Below are positions 51,166 through 60,003 of a DNA stretch of 64,000 bases, in pieces (the stretch's first letter is position 1; every line of letters starts with the position of its first letter). The notes under the pieces are model-generated. The model saw only the letters and a program-made list of their open reading frames with translations, made no database searches and was not told where the DNA came from. The stretch comes from Bacillota bacterium (GTDB lineage Bacteria > Bacillota > DSM-12270 > Thermacetogeniales > Thermacetogeniaceae). The stretch is from assembly GCA_013177945.1 (NCBI GenBank), contig JABLXW010000012.1, positions 35,615 to 99,614 of the forward strand. Reading direction: 5' to 3'. A program made the position numbers and the translations under genes.

Positions 51166-52497
51166 ATGATTTCCCGCTACGCTGTTTTCTGGGGATGCCA
51201 GATTCCCGCCCGGCTGCCATTTTTTGAAAAATCCACCCGCCTGGTGTTGAAGCACCTGGGAATCGAGATCGTCGATCTGCCCGGTTTTACCTGCTGCCCA
51301 GAAAAGACCCTGGTCAAGAACTACCAGGAAGAGGTCTGGGTCTTGACAGCAGCCCGCAACCTGGCGCTTGCGGAGCAAGCGGGGCTGCCCCTGTTGACAC
51401 CCTGCAACGGCTGTTACAGTACCTTGAAAACAGTTCTGGCCAAAATCAAGGACTCTGTGGCCTTGCGGGAACAGGTGACAGAAAGGCTAAGGGGAGTTGG
51501 CCTGGAATTTAAAGGAACCGTTCTTGTCAGGCATCTGCTCGAGGTCCTTCATGATGGCGTGGGCCCCGCGAAGATCAAAATGATGGTCCGACGCCCGCTG
51601 GAAGGGCTGCGCATTGCGGTGCACTATGGGTGCCACATGCTCCGGCCCGGTTCCAGGCTCCGGTTTGACGATCCCCTGCACCCGGAAAAATACGATCTTC
51701 TTGTTCACGCTCTGGGGGCGGAATCCGTCTCGTACGAGACGAAGATGCTCTGCTGCGGAAGCGGGCTGGGATTCGTGGGGGCTCAGGAAGAAGCCACGAG
51801 CCTTTTGCGGAAGAAACTTTTGGATTTGCAGGGAAAAGCAGACGCGCTCACCGTTGTCTGTCCCGCCTGTTTTATTCAGTACGACCAGCGCCAGTTCATT
51901 TTGCAGCGCCAGGGAGAGGGGTTCCACATTCCCGTTTTAACCTACCCTGAACTGCTCGGCCTGGCCCTGGAAATCCCGGGGGAGGAACTCGGCCTGGAGG
52001 GGCACCGGGTAAGCCTGGAACCCTTTTTCCGGGCCTGGGAGACCCGGAGCAAGGCAGTTGCTGCAGTTAGATCTTTTCTCGATCTGGCAGCGGCGAAGCG
52101 CTGCTACGATTGCGGCGCCTGCGTGGACGACTGTCCTGCTGCCCAGGCAAGCAGTGTTTTCCGGCCCAGAGATTTAATCGGCAATTTGCTGGCGGGAAAC
52201 CTGGAGGAGCTTTTGAAAGACAAGGCCATCTGGCAGTGTCTGGAGTGTCATACCTGCTACGAGCTGTGTCCCCAGAAGTTCGGCATGGAGCAGGTGTTCG
52301 CGAGCTTGAAGCACCTGGCCCTGGCAAGGGGTTACGCGCCGCCCTCCCTGGACGGAGGGATAAAAAGTTTTCTGAAAACGGGGAAGCTTGGCGCGGTTGA
52401 TGAGAAGGCCCGGCGAAAACTAGGCCTGGACCTTCTTCCCCCCGGGGGAGAGGCGGAACTCCAAAAGTTACTGGGCTTGCCGCTCCAGGATCAATAG
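51166..52497 (+). CDS. Fused HdrB-HdrC-like heterodisulfide reductase protein
   Basis: 443 residues. The N-terminal part has two complete CCG motifs of the HdrB type: Cys11, Cys43-Cys44, Cys80 and Cys83; then Cys156, Cys196-Cys197, Cys232 and Cys235. In Hdr these bind non-cubane [4Fe-4S] clusters that split a disulfide. The C-terminal part has two CxxCxxCxxxC motifs (RCYDCGACVDDCP and CLECHTCYELCP), the HdrC type. The order B then C is the reverse of HdrD. No HdrA, haem or membrane segment. Flanked by the lipoyl carrier and GltB1, so a lipoyl disulfide is the natural substrate candidate (inference). Confidence 0.85.
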   Translation: MISRYAVFWGCQIPARLPFFEKSTRLVLKHLGIEIVDLPGFTCCPEKTLVKNYQEEVWVLTAARNLALAEQAGLPLLTPCNGCYSTLKTVLAKIKDSVALREQVTERLRGVGLEFKGTVLVRHLLEVLHDGVGPAKIKMMVRRPLEGLRIAVHYGCHMLRPGSRLRFDDPLHPEKYDLLVHALGAESVSYETKMLCCGSGLGFVGAQEEATSLLRKKLLDLQGKADALTVVCPACFIQYDQRQFILQRQGEGFHIPVLTYPELLGLALEIPGEELGLEGHRVSLEPFFRAWETRSKAVAAVRSFLDLAAAKRCYDCGACVDDCPAAQASSVFRPRDLIGNLLAGNLEELLKDKAIWQCLECHTCYELCPQKFGMEQVFASLKHLALARGYAPPSLDGGIKSFLKTGKLGAVDEKARRKLGLDLLPPGGEAELQKLLGLPLQDQ

Positions 52498-52530
52498 AGA
52501 AGAGTGAGCAATTGGGGGAGGAGTCTGTTA

Positions 52531-53691
52531 ATGAAAGAAATTTTTCCACGTATTCCCTCGGGATGTTCCATTATCGGCGTCTTCAACAGGAAGGCAAAGC
52601 GCTTCAGTGGAGCGGATATTGTGCGGGCGATCAGGGTGATGCACGACCGTTCCAACGGTCTCGGAGGAGGTTTTGCCGGATACGGGATTTATCCCGAGTA
52701 TAAAGACTGTTATGCCTTTCACCTCCTCTATGAGGGAGAGGCAAGCCAGCACGAAACCGAACACTTTCTGGAAAAGCATTTCATCATCGAGCGGAGCGAA
52801 CCGATTCCGACGCGGCCTCACCCGAGAATCAGCGATCCCCCCATCCTCTGGCGCTACTTTTTACGGGTTAAGCCCCACCGTCTGGAATCCTTCCGGGGAG
52901 GGAGAGGAGCCGAATCCAGATCTTCCCCGCAGTTCTGTGCGGTTCTGGAGAAAACCGGAGAGCGGTGCGACGAAAGGGACTTTGTGGTAGAGCAGGTGAT
53001 GTGGATTAACCGCTGCATTGGCGGCGCCTTTGTAGCCTCCAGCGGGAAAAATATGGGCGTCTTCAAGGGCGTCGGCTATCCCGAGGACATCGGGGAGTTC
53101 TACAGGATTGAGGAGTACGAGGGGTATCTCTGGACGGGCCACGGCCGTTTTCCCACAAATACGCCCGGCTGGTGGGGGGGCGCCCATCCCTTTACCATTC
53201 TCGACTGGTCTGTGGTGCACAACGGGGAAATCTCCTCATACGGAATCAACAAGCGTTATCTGGAAATGTTCGGCTACCACTGCACCCTGCAGACGGACAC
53301 TGAGGTGATCGCTTACCTTTTCGATCTGCTGCACAGAAGGCACGGGCTGCCCCTTGAAGTTGCCTGTCTGGCGCTGGCGCCTCCCTTCTGGAAGAATCTC
53401 GACCGGGGCTCCGGGGCAAAGGAGGAGCTTGCCCGGGCTTTGCGCCAGGTGTACGGTTCCGCCCTTCTGAACGGGCCCTTCAGCATCGTGGTTGGATTTA
53501 CAGGGGGAATGATCGGCTTAACCGACCGCATCAAGCTGCGCCCCCTGGTCTGCGGTGAAAAGGATGAGTTTCTGTACCTGGCAAGCGAGGAATGCGCGAT
53601 CCGGGAACTCTGTCCCAACCCGGACCGGGTTTGGGCGATCAAAGCCGGGGAGCCGGTAATAGGAAAACTGGAGGAGGGGGTTCAGCCATGA
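52531..53691 (+). CDS. Glutamate synthase glutaminase-domain subunit (GltB1)
   Basis: 386 residues from ATG 52531, nine bases after GGGAGGAG. Class II glutamine amidotransferase that releases ammonia from glutamine. The catalytic cysteine is in PSGCSIIGVFNRK at residue 12, so 11 residues must be removed to expose it. Other motifs: RFPTNTPGWWGGAHPF and VVHNGEISSYG, then LQTDTEVIAYLFD. Ammonia would pass to GltB2, whose gene overlaps this one by four bases (ATGA), giving coupled translation. Confidence 0.92.
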   Translation: MKEIFPRIPSGCSIIGVFNRKAKRFSGADIVRAIRVMHDRSNGLGGGFAGYGIYPEYKDCYAFHLLYEGEASQHETEHFLEKHFIIERSEPIPTRPHPRISDPPILWRYFLRVKPHRLESFRGGRGAESRSSPQFCAVLEKTGERCDERDFVVEQVMWINRCIGGAFVASSGKNMGVFKGVGYPEDIGEFYRIEEYEGYLWTGHGRFPTNTPGWWGGAHPFTILDWSVVHNGEISSYGINKRYLEMFGYHCTLQTDTEVIAYLFDLLHRRHGLPLEVACLALAPPFWKNLDRGSGAKEELARALRQVYGSALLNGPFSIVVGFTGGMIGLTDRIKLRPLVCGEKDEFLYLASEECAIRELCPNPDRVWAIKAGEPVIGKLEEGVQP

Positions 53692-55193
53692 CCAGAACCT
53701 TAATTCCACCTGAATTCCTGGTAAAGATCGATCACGTCCGGTGCCGCCGGTGCAAGCGGTGCATCCTTAACTGCGGTTTCGGTGCTCTGAGTTTCCAGGA
53801 CCGGATAGTTGCCGACTCCAGCAGGTGCGTGGCCTGCCACCGGTGCGTTACCTTCTGTCCGGAGGGAGCAATTTCCGTTGAGCGGAATCCCCTTTGCTTC
53901 AAGCCCAACGCACACTGGACCCCGGAGGTCATCAAGGCCATTTACAAGCAGGCTGAAACAGGAGGCGTTCTGCTCACCGGAATGGGAAACGACCGCCCCT
54001 ACATCAATTACTTCGACCACCTCCTCCTGGATGCCTGCCAGGTTACAAATCCCTCCATCGACCCGCTCCGGGAACCGATGGAACTGCGCACTTACCTGGG
54101 GAGCAAGCCGAACTCTGTCCAGGTTGAAACAAGGGATGGGGAGCATGTGCTCGCGACCAGGCTCTCCCCCCAGATTACGCTGGAAACGCCGATCATTTTT
54201 GCCGGCATGTCTTTCGGCTCCATCAGCCTCCCGGCCCACAAGGCCCTTGCCAGGGCCGCCCACCTTTCCGGGACCCTGATGAACACCGGGGAGGGCGGCC
54301 TCCACCGGGAGCTTTACCCTTACAGCAGCAGCATTATCGTTCAGGTTGCCTCGGGAAGGTTCGGGGTCAACCAGGAGTACCTGGACCGGGCGGCTGCCAT
54401 CGAAATCAAGATCGGGCAGGGCGCGAAACCGGGGATTGGCGGTCACCTCCCCGGGGAGAAGGTGAACCAGGAGGTTTCCCAGACCCGGATGATCCCCGAG
54501 GGGACAGATGCCCTTTCTCCGGCCCCTCACCACGATATTTACTCGATTGAGGACCTTTCCCAGCTGATCTACGCTCTAAAAGAAGCAACCCGCTACACGA
54601 AACCCGTTGGGGTGAAAATTTCTGCGGTCCACAACGCGGCCGCGATTGCAAGCGGCATTGCCCGCGCCGGAGCGGACTTTATTTACATCGACGGCTTCCG
54701 GGGCGGCACCGGGGCGGCCCCCACCATCATCCGGGACCACGTGGGAATCCCCATCGAAATGGCAATTGCCGCTGTTGACGACCGGCTGCGCCAGGAGGGG
54801 ATCCGCAACCAGGTCTCCCTGATTGCCGCGGGAGGCTTCCGCCACAGCGGAGATGTGGCCAAGGCAATTGCCCTCGGAGCGGATATCGTGGCCATCGGTA
54901 CGGCAGCACTTGTGGCAATGGGCTGCCGGGTCTGCCAGAAGTGCTACACGGGCAACTGCTCCTGGGGGATTGCCACCCAGCGGCCCGAACTCGTCCAGCG
55001 GCTTGACCCGGAGGAGGCCACGGAGCGGCTGGTCAACCTGCTTCGGGGCTGGTCTCTGGAACTCAAGGAAATCTTGGGAGCCCTGGGCGTAAACGCGGTG
55101 GAAAGCCTGCGGGGAAGCCGGGAGCGCCTGCGGGGCATCGGCTTGAACCAGGTTGAACTGGAAATTTTAGGCGTCAAGCCGGCGGGCCGCTAG
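53688..55193 (+). CDS. Glutamate synthase FMN/Fe-S catalytic subunit (GltB2)
   Basis: 501 residues from ATG 53688. Starts with a two-cluster ferredoxin domain (CRRCKRCILNC and CVACHRCVTFC, residues about 20-70). The alpha/beta-barrel FMN domain contains FAGMSFGSISLPAH, NTGEGG, KIGQGAKPGIGGHLPG, FIYIDGFRGGTGAAP and IAAGGFRHSGD, followed by the [3Fe-4S]-type site CRVCQKCYTGNC. Converts 2-oxoglutarate and ammonia to glutamate. The built-in ferredoxin domain marks the archaeal-type form. No GltD-type NADPH subunit accompanies it, so the electron donor must be something else. Confidence 0.94.
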   Translation: MTRTLIPPEFLVKIDHVRCRRCKRCILNCGFGALSFQDRIVADSSRCVACHRCVTFCPEGAISVERNPLCFKPNAHWTPEVIKAIYKQAETGGVLLTGMGNDRPYINYFDHLLLDACQVTNPSIDPLREPMELRTYLGSKPNSVQVETRDGEHVLATRLSPQITLETPIIFAGMSFGSISLPAHKALARAAHLSGTLMNTGEGGLHRELYPYSSSIIVQVASGRFGVNQEYLDRAAAIEIKIGQGAKPGIGGHLPGEKVNQEVSQTRMIPEGTDALSPAPHHDIYSIEDLSQLIYALKEATRYTKPVGVKISAVHNAAAIASGIARAGADFIYIDGFRGGTGAAPTIIRDHVGIPIEMAIAAVDDRLRQEGIRNQVSLIAAGGFRHSGDVAKAIALGADIVAIGTAALVAMGCRVCQKCYTGNCSWGIATQRPELVQRLDPEEATERLVNLLRGWSLELKEILGALGVNAVESLRGSRERLRGIGLNQVELEILGVKPAGR

Positions 55194-55312
55194 CGGAAAG
55201 CATCCTGATCAGGGAGGTGAAAGTTGAAGAAAATAAAGGCAAGTTTCGGACTGTAAAAAATAAAAAGCAGAGAGAGAAAAAAGAAACGACCTGGAATTGG
55301 AGGATGAGGTAA

Positions 55313-56743
55313 TTGTTTAAGAATTACGATGAGTTCAAAAGGTACTGTGTTGACAACAATGTAAAAATGGTTGATTTCAAGATGATCGACCCGATCGGGA
55401 AATGGCGGCACCTCACCGTTCCTGTGGAACGTTTTACGCCCCGGACACTTGAAGAGGGTTTTGCTTTTGACGGATCGAGCTACGGCTACGTGAAGATCGA
55501 AAAAAGCGACATGGTCTTTCTTCCCGATTTGAGCACCGCTTTCATGGACCCCTTTTGGGAGCTTCCCACCATCAGCATGATCGGGGATATTTACTATTGC
55601 GGGGACCCGCCCCGGCGCTTTGAGCAGGACCCGCGGGGGATTGCCAGGGCCGCCGAGGAATACATGAGGAAGACGGGGATAGCCGATGAGATGATGATCG
55701 GCCCGGAGTTTGAATTCTTCGTTTTCAGCCATGTTGCTTACGAAAATTCCCCCCACCGCGCCTTCTTCGAAATCGACTCGGATCAGGGAGAATGGAACAT
55801 GGGGGATAATACGGGTCGTAATTTGGGCTACAAGAACCCGCGTAAGGGCGGGTACCACATGCCTGCTCCCTGGGATATTCTCCAGGATTTGAGAAGCGAA
55901 ATGTGCATGATGCTGGAGGAAAGGGGATTTCCCGTCAAGTATCACCACCATGAAGTGGGCGGACCCGGCCAGGTGGAGATTGAGCCTGTATTCGGCCCCA
56001 TGCGGCTTTGGGCCGACAAAACGATGCTTGCCAAGTACATTATCAAAAACCTTGCCATCCGGCGGGGCCTGACGGTAACATTCATGCCCAAGCCCATCTA
56101 TGGTGAGGCGGGTTCGGGAATGCACATCCACATGTTCTTGCTGAAGGAGGGCAAGCCCATCTTCTACGATTCCAACGGCTATTCCGGACTCAGTCAAACC
56201 GCCCTCTACGCCATCGGCGGAGTGCTGAAGCATGCCCGCGCCCTGGCGGCTTTCACCAACCCCAGCACGAACTCCTACAAGCGGCTTGTCCCCGGCTATG
56301 AGGCCCCGGTGAGCATCTGCTTTGCGACGGCCAACAGGAGCGCCGTTATCAGGATTCCTGCCTACGCAACCCGTCCGGAAGAAAAGAGATTTGAGTTCCG
56401 CTGCCCGGACGCCACATGCAACCCCTACCTGGCATACGCGGCGCTCTTGATGGCGGCTTTGGACGGAATCGAAAACAAGATCGATCCCGTTGCAGAGGGG
56501 TTTGGCCCCTATGACCTCAACCTTTACAGCCTTTCCGATGAAGAAAAGAAGAAGATTAAGGCTTTGCCTTACAGCCTCGAGGAGGCCCTGCAGGCCCTGG
56601 AAGCCGATCACGAATTCCTCCTGAAAGGGGATGTCTTCCCGAAGTCGCTGATCGAAATGTGGATCAACAACAAGATGAAAGATGTTGCCCTCGTCAACCA
56701 GTTCCCCCATCCCCAGGAGTTCTTCCTCTATTACGACCTCTAA
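55313..56743 (+). CDS. glnA: Glutamine synthetase type I (third copy, beta-like)
   Basis: 476 residues from TTG 55313, with GGAGGATGAGG upstream. Longer than the alpha-type copies. Motifs: AFDGSSYGY, GPEFEFFVF, HHHEVGGPGQVEIE, GEAGSGMHIHMFL (both histidines intact), GYEAPVSI and NRSAVIRIP. The loop NLYSLSDEE has the tyrosine in the place adenylylated in GSI-beta enzymes (NLYDLP in E. coli), but whether it is modified here is unknown. It ends the operon begun by gltB3, 119 bases after gltB2 with no hexaloop leader or terminator between, so it is probably expressed with glutamate synthase. Confidence 0.94.
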   Translation: MFKNYDEFKRYCVDNNVKMVDFKMIDPIGKWRHLTVPVERFTPRTLEEGFAFDGSSYGYVKIEKSDMVFLPDLSTAFMDPFWELPTISMIGDIYYCGDPPRRFEQDPRGIARAAEEYMRKTGIADEMMIGPEFEFFVFSHVAYENSPHRAFFEIDSDQGEWNMGDNTGRNLGYKNPRKGGYHMPAPWDILQDLRSEMCMMLEERGFPVKYHHHEVGGPGQVEIEPVFGPMRLWADKTMLAKYIIKNLAIRRGLTVTFMPKPIYGEAGSGMHIHMFLLKEGKPIFYDSNGYSGLSQTALYAIGGVLKHARALAAFTNPSTNSYKRLVPGYEAPVSICFATANRSAVIRIPAYATRPEEKRFEFRCPDATCNPYLAYAALLMAALDGIENKIDPVAEGFGPYDLNLYSLSDEEKKKIKALPYSLEEALQALEADHEFLLKGDVFPKSLIEMWINNKMKDVALVNQFPHPQEFFLYYDL

Positions 56744-56755
56744 ATAAAATTTGCG

Positions 56756-56791
56756 AACAAGGTCCCATTTGGGACCTTGTTTTTTATTTAG
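56756..56791 (+). terminator. Terminator of the glutamate synthase operon
   Basis: AACAAGGTCCC (56756-56766), loop ATTT, perfect complement (56771-56781), then a T-run. Ends the 9.5 kb operon. Confidence 0.92.
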
Positions 56792-56892
56792 GAAGAAAGT
56801 CTTGCCAGAAGCAGGATTTTCCGAATCAGAAACGAATTGTATTATTGTGAGTCTGCCGGTATCCTTTCAACCCCTAAGGGAAATGATATGGT

Positions 56893-57981
56893 GTGGTTGA
56901 GGCGCTGAAAAAAATAGAAAGGCAGAAGGCCAGGCTTCTCTGGAAAAAAGAGGTTTTCCATGTTCCTTACATAAGATTCGGAGTTTTTTTAATCGGTTTC
57001 CTGATCGTATGGATTTTGAGACAGGGAAAATTGGAAGACGCGGTTTTCGCCTGGGCCACCGTTCTTTACGGGCTTTTTGCCCTCGCGGCCTGGATTGCAG
57101 CACGCTCCCGCATGATTTCCCTGCGAAACGTAACGATCTGGTGGCTGGCCGGCTTCAGCGTTGATACGATTTACGGCGGTTACCTTGTTTATTTTACTGG
57201 AGGCGCAAACAGCCCCCTTGCCCCCCTCCTGGCCGGGAGCCTCCTCCGGGTCCTCGTTACATACCCTCATTTACCCGTTTTTTACATCATTTTTTTTCTC
57301 CACCTCTTTGTATACTTTTTGGCCTGTGTGAGTTCAGGGGGAATTGCAGTGTTTTTTCAGCTTGAATTCTGTATCACCCTCCTTTTGCTCCTGGGAACCG
57401 GCCTGGTAATCATTTACCTCATCAGGCATCACGATGAAATCAGTCTTGCCAAGATGAAGCTCGCCGGAGAGCGGAATGAACTGGAGGTGCTGGCCCTTAC
57501 CGACGGTTTGACTGGGGTTTACAACTACCGCTATTTTCAATACTGCCTTGTGGAAGAGATAAAGCGGGCCGAACGCTACAAGATCCCCCTTTCTCTGCTG
57601 ATTTTCGATCTCGACTTTTTCAAAACATACAACGATACCTTTGGGCATCCTGCGGGCGACAGGGTGCTTAAAAAGGTGGCAGAAATTTTGCGCCAGCGCC
57701 TGCGGAGCAACGATATTTTGTGCCGTTACGGTGGGGATGAATTTGTGGCAATTCTGAGCGGCACCGGTGCCCGGGAGGCGGCCCAGGTTGCCAAAAATTT
57801 GAAAGAGGCCATTGAAAACTACCCGTTTCCCGGCCGGCATTGTTTGCCGGGTGGCAGGCTTACGGTTTCTGTAGGAGTTGCCACTTATCCCGATGATGCT
57901 TCGAACCATATTGATCTGGTGGAGCAGGCAGACCGGCGGCTCTACATGGCGAAATCATCAGACGATCTGAGCACTCGTTAA
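56893..57981 (+). CDS. Membrane-bound diguanylate cyclase (GGDEF)
   Basis: 362 residues from GTG 56893. About six membrane spans in residues 25-185, then a GGDEF domain: LTDGLTGVYNYRYFQYCL, FDLDFFKTYNDTFGHPAGDRVL and CRYGGDEFVAIL (intact active site). Makes cyclic di-GMP from two GTP. The N-terminal membrane sensor is not a family I recognise. Cyclic di-GMP could be hydrolysed by the HD-GYP protein encoded two genes downstream. Confidence 0.92.
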   Translation: MVEALKKIERQKARLLWKKEVFHVPYIRFGVFLIGFLIVWILRQGKLEDAVFAWATVLYGLFALAAWIAARSRMISLRNVTIWWLAGFSVDTIYGGYLVYFTGGANSPLAPLLAGSLLRVLVTYPHLPVFYIIFFLHLFVYFLACVSSGGIAVFFQLEFCITLLLLLGTGLVIIYLIRHHDEISLAKMKLAGERNELEVLALTDGLTGVYNYRYFQYCLVEEIKRAERYKIPLSLLIFDLDFFKTYNDTFGHPAGDRVLKKVAEILRQRLRSNDILCRYGGDEFVAILSGTGAREAAQVAKNLKEAIENYPFPGRHCLPGGRLTVSVGVATYPDDASNHIDLVEQADRRLYMAKSSDDLSTR

Positions 57982-58119
57982 CGGTTCTTCTTGAATTATT
58001 CTGATTTTGTTAATTATTGCAGGATTTTTTTGCCAGATGTCGAATCAGTACCGTACCTGTTTTTATGTTTTTTTATGTTTTGAAAAAAGTTAGGAAACCG
58101 GGGGGAAAGAGGTGGAGAG

Positions 58120-59763
58120 ATGCGGATTCGTCACCGGATTCTGTTTTCAATGATCGTTTTAATTCTCTTCAGTTTGGGGATCGTGGGGATGGCAAGTTAT
58201 TACCAGGCGCGCAGGAGTTTGCTGAAACTCGAGGAGGACTATCTGAGCGGCCTGGCAACTGAAGGCGCTCACCGGGTGGAAATGCTGGTCGAAGAAGGGG
58301 CCGGTTTGGGAGATAAGCGGATCCAGGCGCTGCTGAAAAATTTTGATGAGGATCATTTTAAAAGGAAAGGACTTACCGGCTATGCCTATATTATGGACGG
58401 GAAAGGAGTTCTCATCTACCATCCCAACTCTGTTGGAACAAGCCTGGCAGGAGAAAGTTACGGCCGGGAGATGCTGCAGAAAAGAGAAGGAATTGTCCGC
58501 TACATCTGGAAAGGGCGCCCCAAAACCGTCGGTTTTCGTCCGGTAGAGGGTACGGACTGGATTTTTGCAGTAGGGAATTATGATGCCGAATTTATGGGTG
58601 CGGTTTTTCTCGTACGCAACGTTGCCTTAGGCGTGGGTATTGGAGCATTGATTTTAAGCATTCTTGCTTCTCTCTGGCTCGCGCTGGGGATTGCACGTCC
58701 GTTAGAGCGGCTGCAGGCTTTGATGCAGCGGGCAGGCGAAGGAGACTTAAGCGTCAGGGCGGAGGCAGGGAAGGGAAAGGACGAGATTGCCCGGTTGGGT
58801 GAAGGCTTCAATGCCATGCTGGCGCGGATCGGCGATTTGGTCCGGGTTGTTGCCGAAAGCGCCCAGAAAGTTGCTGCCTCCTCAGACCAGCTGCGTTTGG
58901 GAACGGAGCAGGCCGCGAAGGCCGCCGAGCAAATTACGATGAGCATTCAGGAGGTTTCGAGTGGTGCTTTAAATCAGGCCAGACATGTTGATGAAGCCGC
59001 AGATATGGTGGGTCAGATTACAACTGCCATCAGGCAGGTCTCGGCCAGCACCGGTCAAGTTAGCGCCGAGGCCGGAGTGATGGCGCGGCAGGCCGGCGAG
59101 GGAAGGTCCAGCATGGAGAAGATGGTCCGGCAGATGACGGAGATCGGAAACACTGTTGGGGATACCGCCCGGATGATCAATCTGGTGGGCGACAAGGCCC
59201 AGTCGGTGGGAGAAATTATCAATTTGATAACCGGGATTGCGGATCAGACGAATCTGCTGGCCCTAAATGCTGCAATTGAAGCCGCCCGGGCCGGGGAGCA
59301 GGGAAGGGGTTTTGCGGTTGTGGCGGAGGAGGTGCGCAAGCTTGCCGAGCAGTGCCGGGACGCCACAGAGCAGATTTCTTCGCTGATTCAGGAAATGCAG
59401 GAGGCCGTGCAGGGAGCAGTAACTTCAATGGAGCGGGGCACAAGGGTTGTCGAAGAGGGCGCAGCGGTGGTTGGAAAAGGAGGAGAAGTTTTTGAAGAAA
59501 TTCTGGGTTCGATTGAAAGCGTGACCGGAAAAATCGCGGAGGTGACGGCAGCAGCCGAGCAGATGGCTGCAAGCGCAGACCAGGTAATGAGGGCTGTGGA
59601 AGAAATTGCCCGCATAGCTGCCCAGAATTCTTCGGCAGCGCAGCAGGTTGCTGCTGCTACGGAAGAGGAAACCTCCTCACTTGAAGAGCTATCTTCGGCA
59701 AGTGAAGCCCTGGCACAGTTGGCCGCTTCCCTCAGGGAACTGACTGTCAGGTTCCAGTTTTAA
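58120..59763 (+). CDS. Methyl-accepting chemotaxis protein, first copy
   Basis: 547 residues from ATG 58120, with AAGAGGTGG upstream. Two spans ([18 protein letters not shown] and [23 protein letters not shown]) flank a Cache-type sensor ([32 protein letters not shown]). A HAMP segment follows ([25 protein letters not shown]), then the coiled-coil signalling domain with the conserved tip [20 protein letters not shown]. It would control the CheA kinase. A TGTCGAA motif is at 58038-58044. Confidence 0.94.
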   Translation: MRIRHRILFSMIVLILFSLGIVGMASYYQARRSLLKLEEDYLSGLATEGAHRVEMLVEEGAGLGDKRIQALLKNFDEDHFKRKGLTGYAYIMDGKGVLIYHPNSVGTSLAGESYGREMLQKREGIVRYIWKGRPKTVGFRPVEGTDWIFAVGNYDAEFMGAVFLVRNVALGVGIGALILSILASLWLALGIARPLERLQALMQRAGEGDLSVRAEAGKGKDEIARLGEGFNAMLARIGDLVRVVAESAQKVAASSDQLRLGTEQAAKAAEQITMSIQEVSSGALNQARHVDEAADMVGQITTAIRQVSASTGQVSAEAGVMARQAGEGRSSMEKMVRQMTEIGNTVGDTARMINLVGDKAQSVGEIINLITGIADQTNLLALNAAIEAARAGEQGRGFAVVAEEVRKLAEQCRDATEQISSLIQEMQEAVQGAVTSMERGTRVVEEGAAVVGKGGEVFEEILGSIESVTGKIAEVTAAAEQMAASADQVMRAVEEIARIAAQNSSAAQQVAAATEEETSSLEELSSASEALAQLAASLRELTVRFQF

Positions 59764-60003
59764 GAAAAATGTCTGTTTCGAAGAGGATTTTTTCGAAAAG
59801 TGGCGAATAAAAATAAATAGTGCCAAATTTCTCAAAGTTCAGCGGCCTTTTGGCTGGCTTGGCAGCGAGAAGAGAAAGAGAAACCCTGCCGGGAGAGCAG
59901 GCCGGTGACTTTGAAAGATTATTGTTTTTGGTTTGTTTCTTTCTCAAGGTCGCGCCGAATGGTGCGGTAAGGAACTGGGGGGGAGAAAGGGGAAAAAGGG
60001 GAG
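59764..60003 (+). other. Intergenic stretch between chemoreceptor and HD-GYP genes
   Basis: 240 bases without a supported gene. I looked for a cyclic di-GMP riboswitch and did not find its conserved core. CTGCCGGGAGAGCAGG near 59888 can fold, but no T-run follows. Confidence 0.4.

Noticed and set aside
55190..56710. 506-codon minus-strand open frame
   Set aside because: Lies antisense to glnA across its whole length; the plus strand has all glutamine synthetase motifs. Long shadows arise from GC-rich codon use.
59764..60003. Cyclic di-GMP riboswitch before the HD-GYP gene
   Set aside because: Searched by eye for the conserved core; not found.
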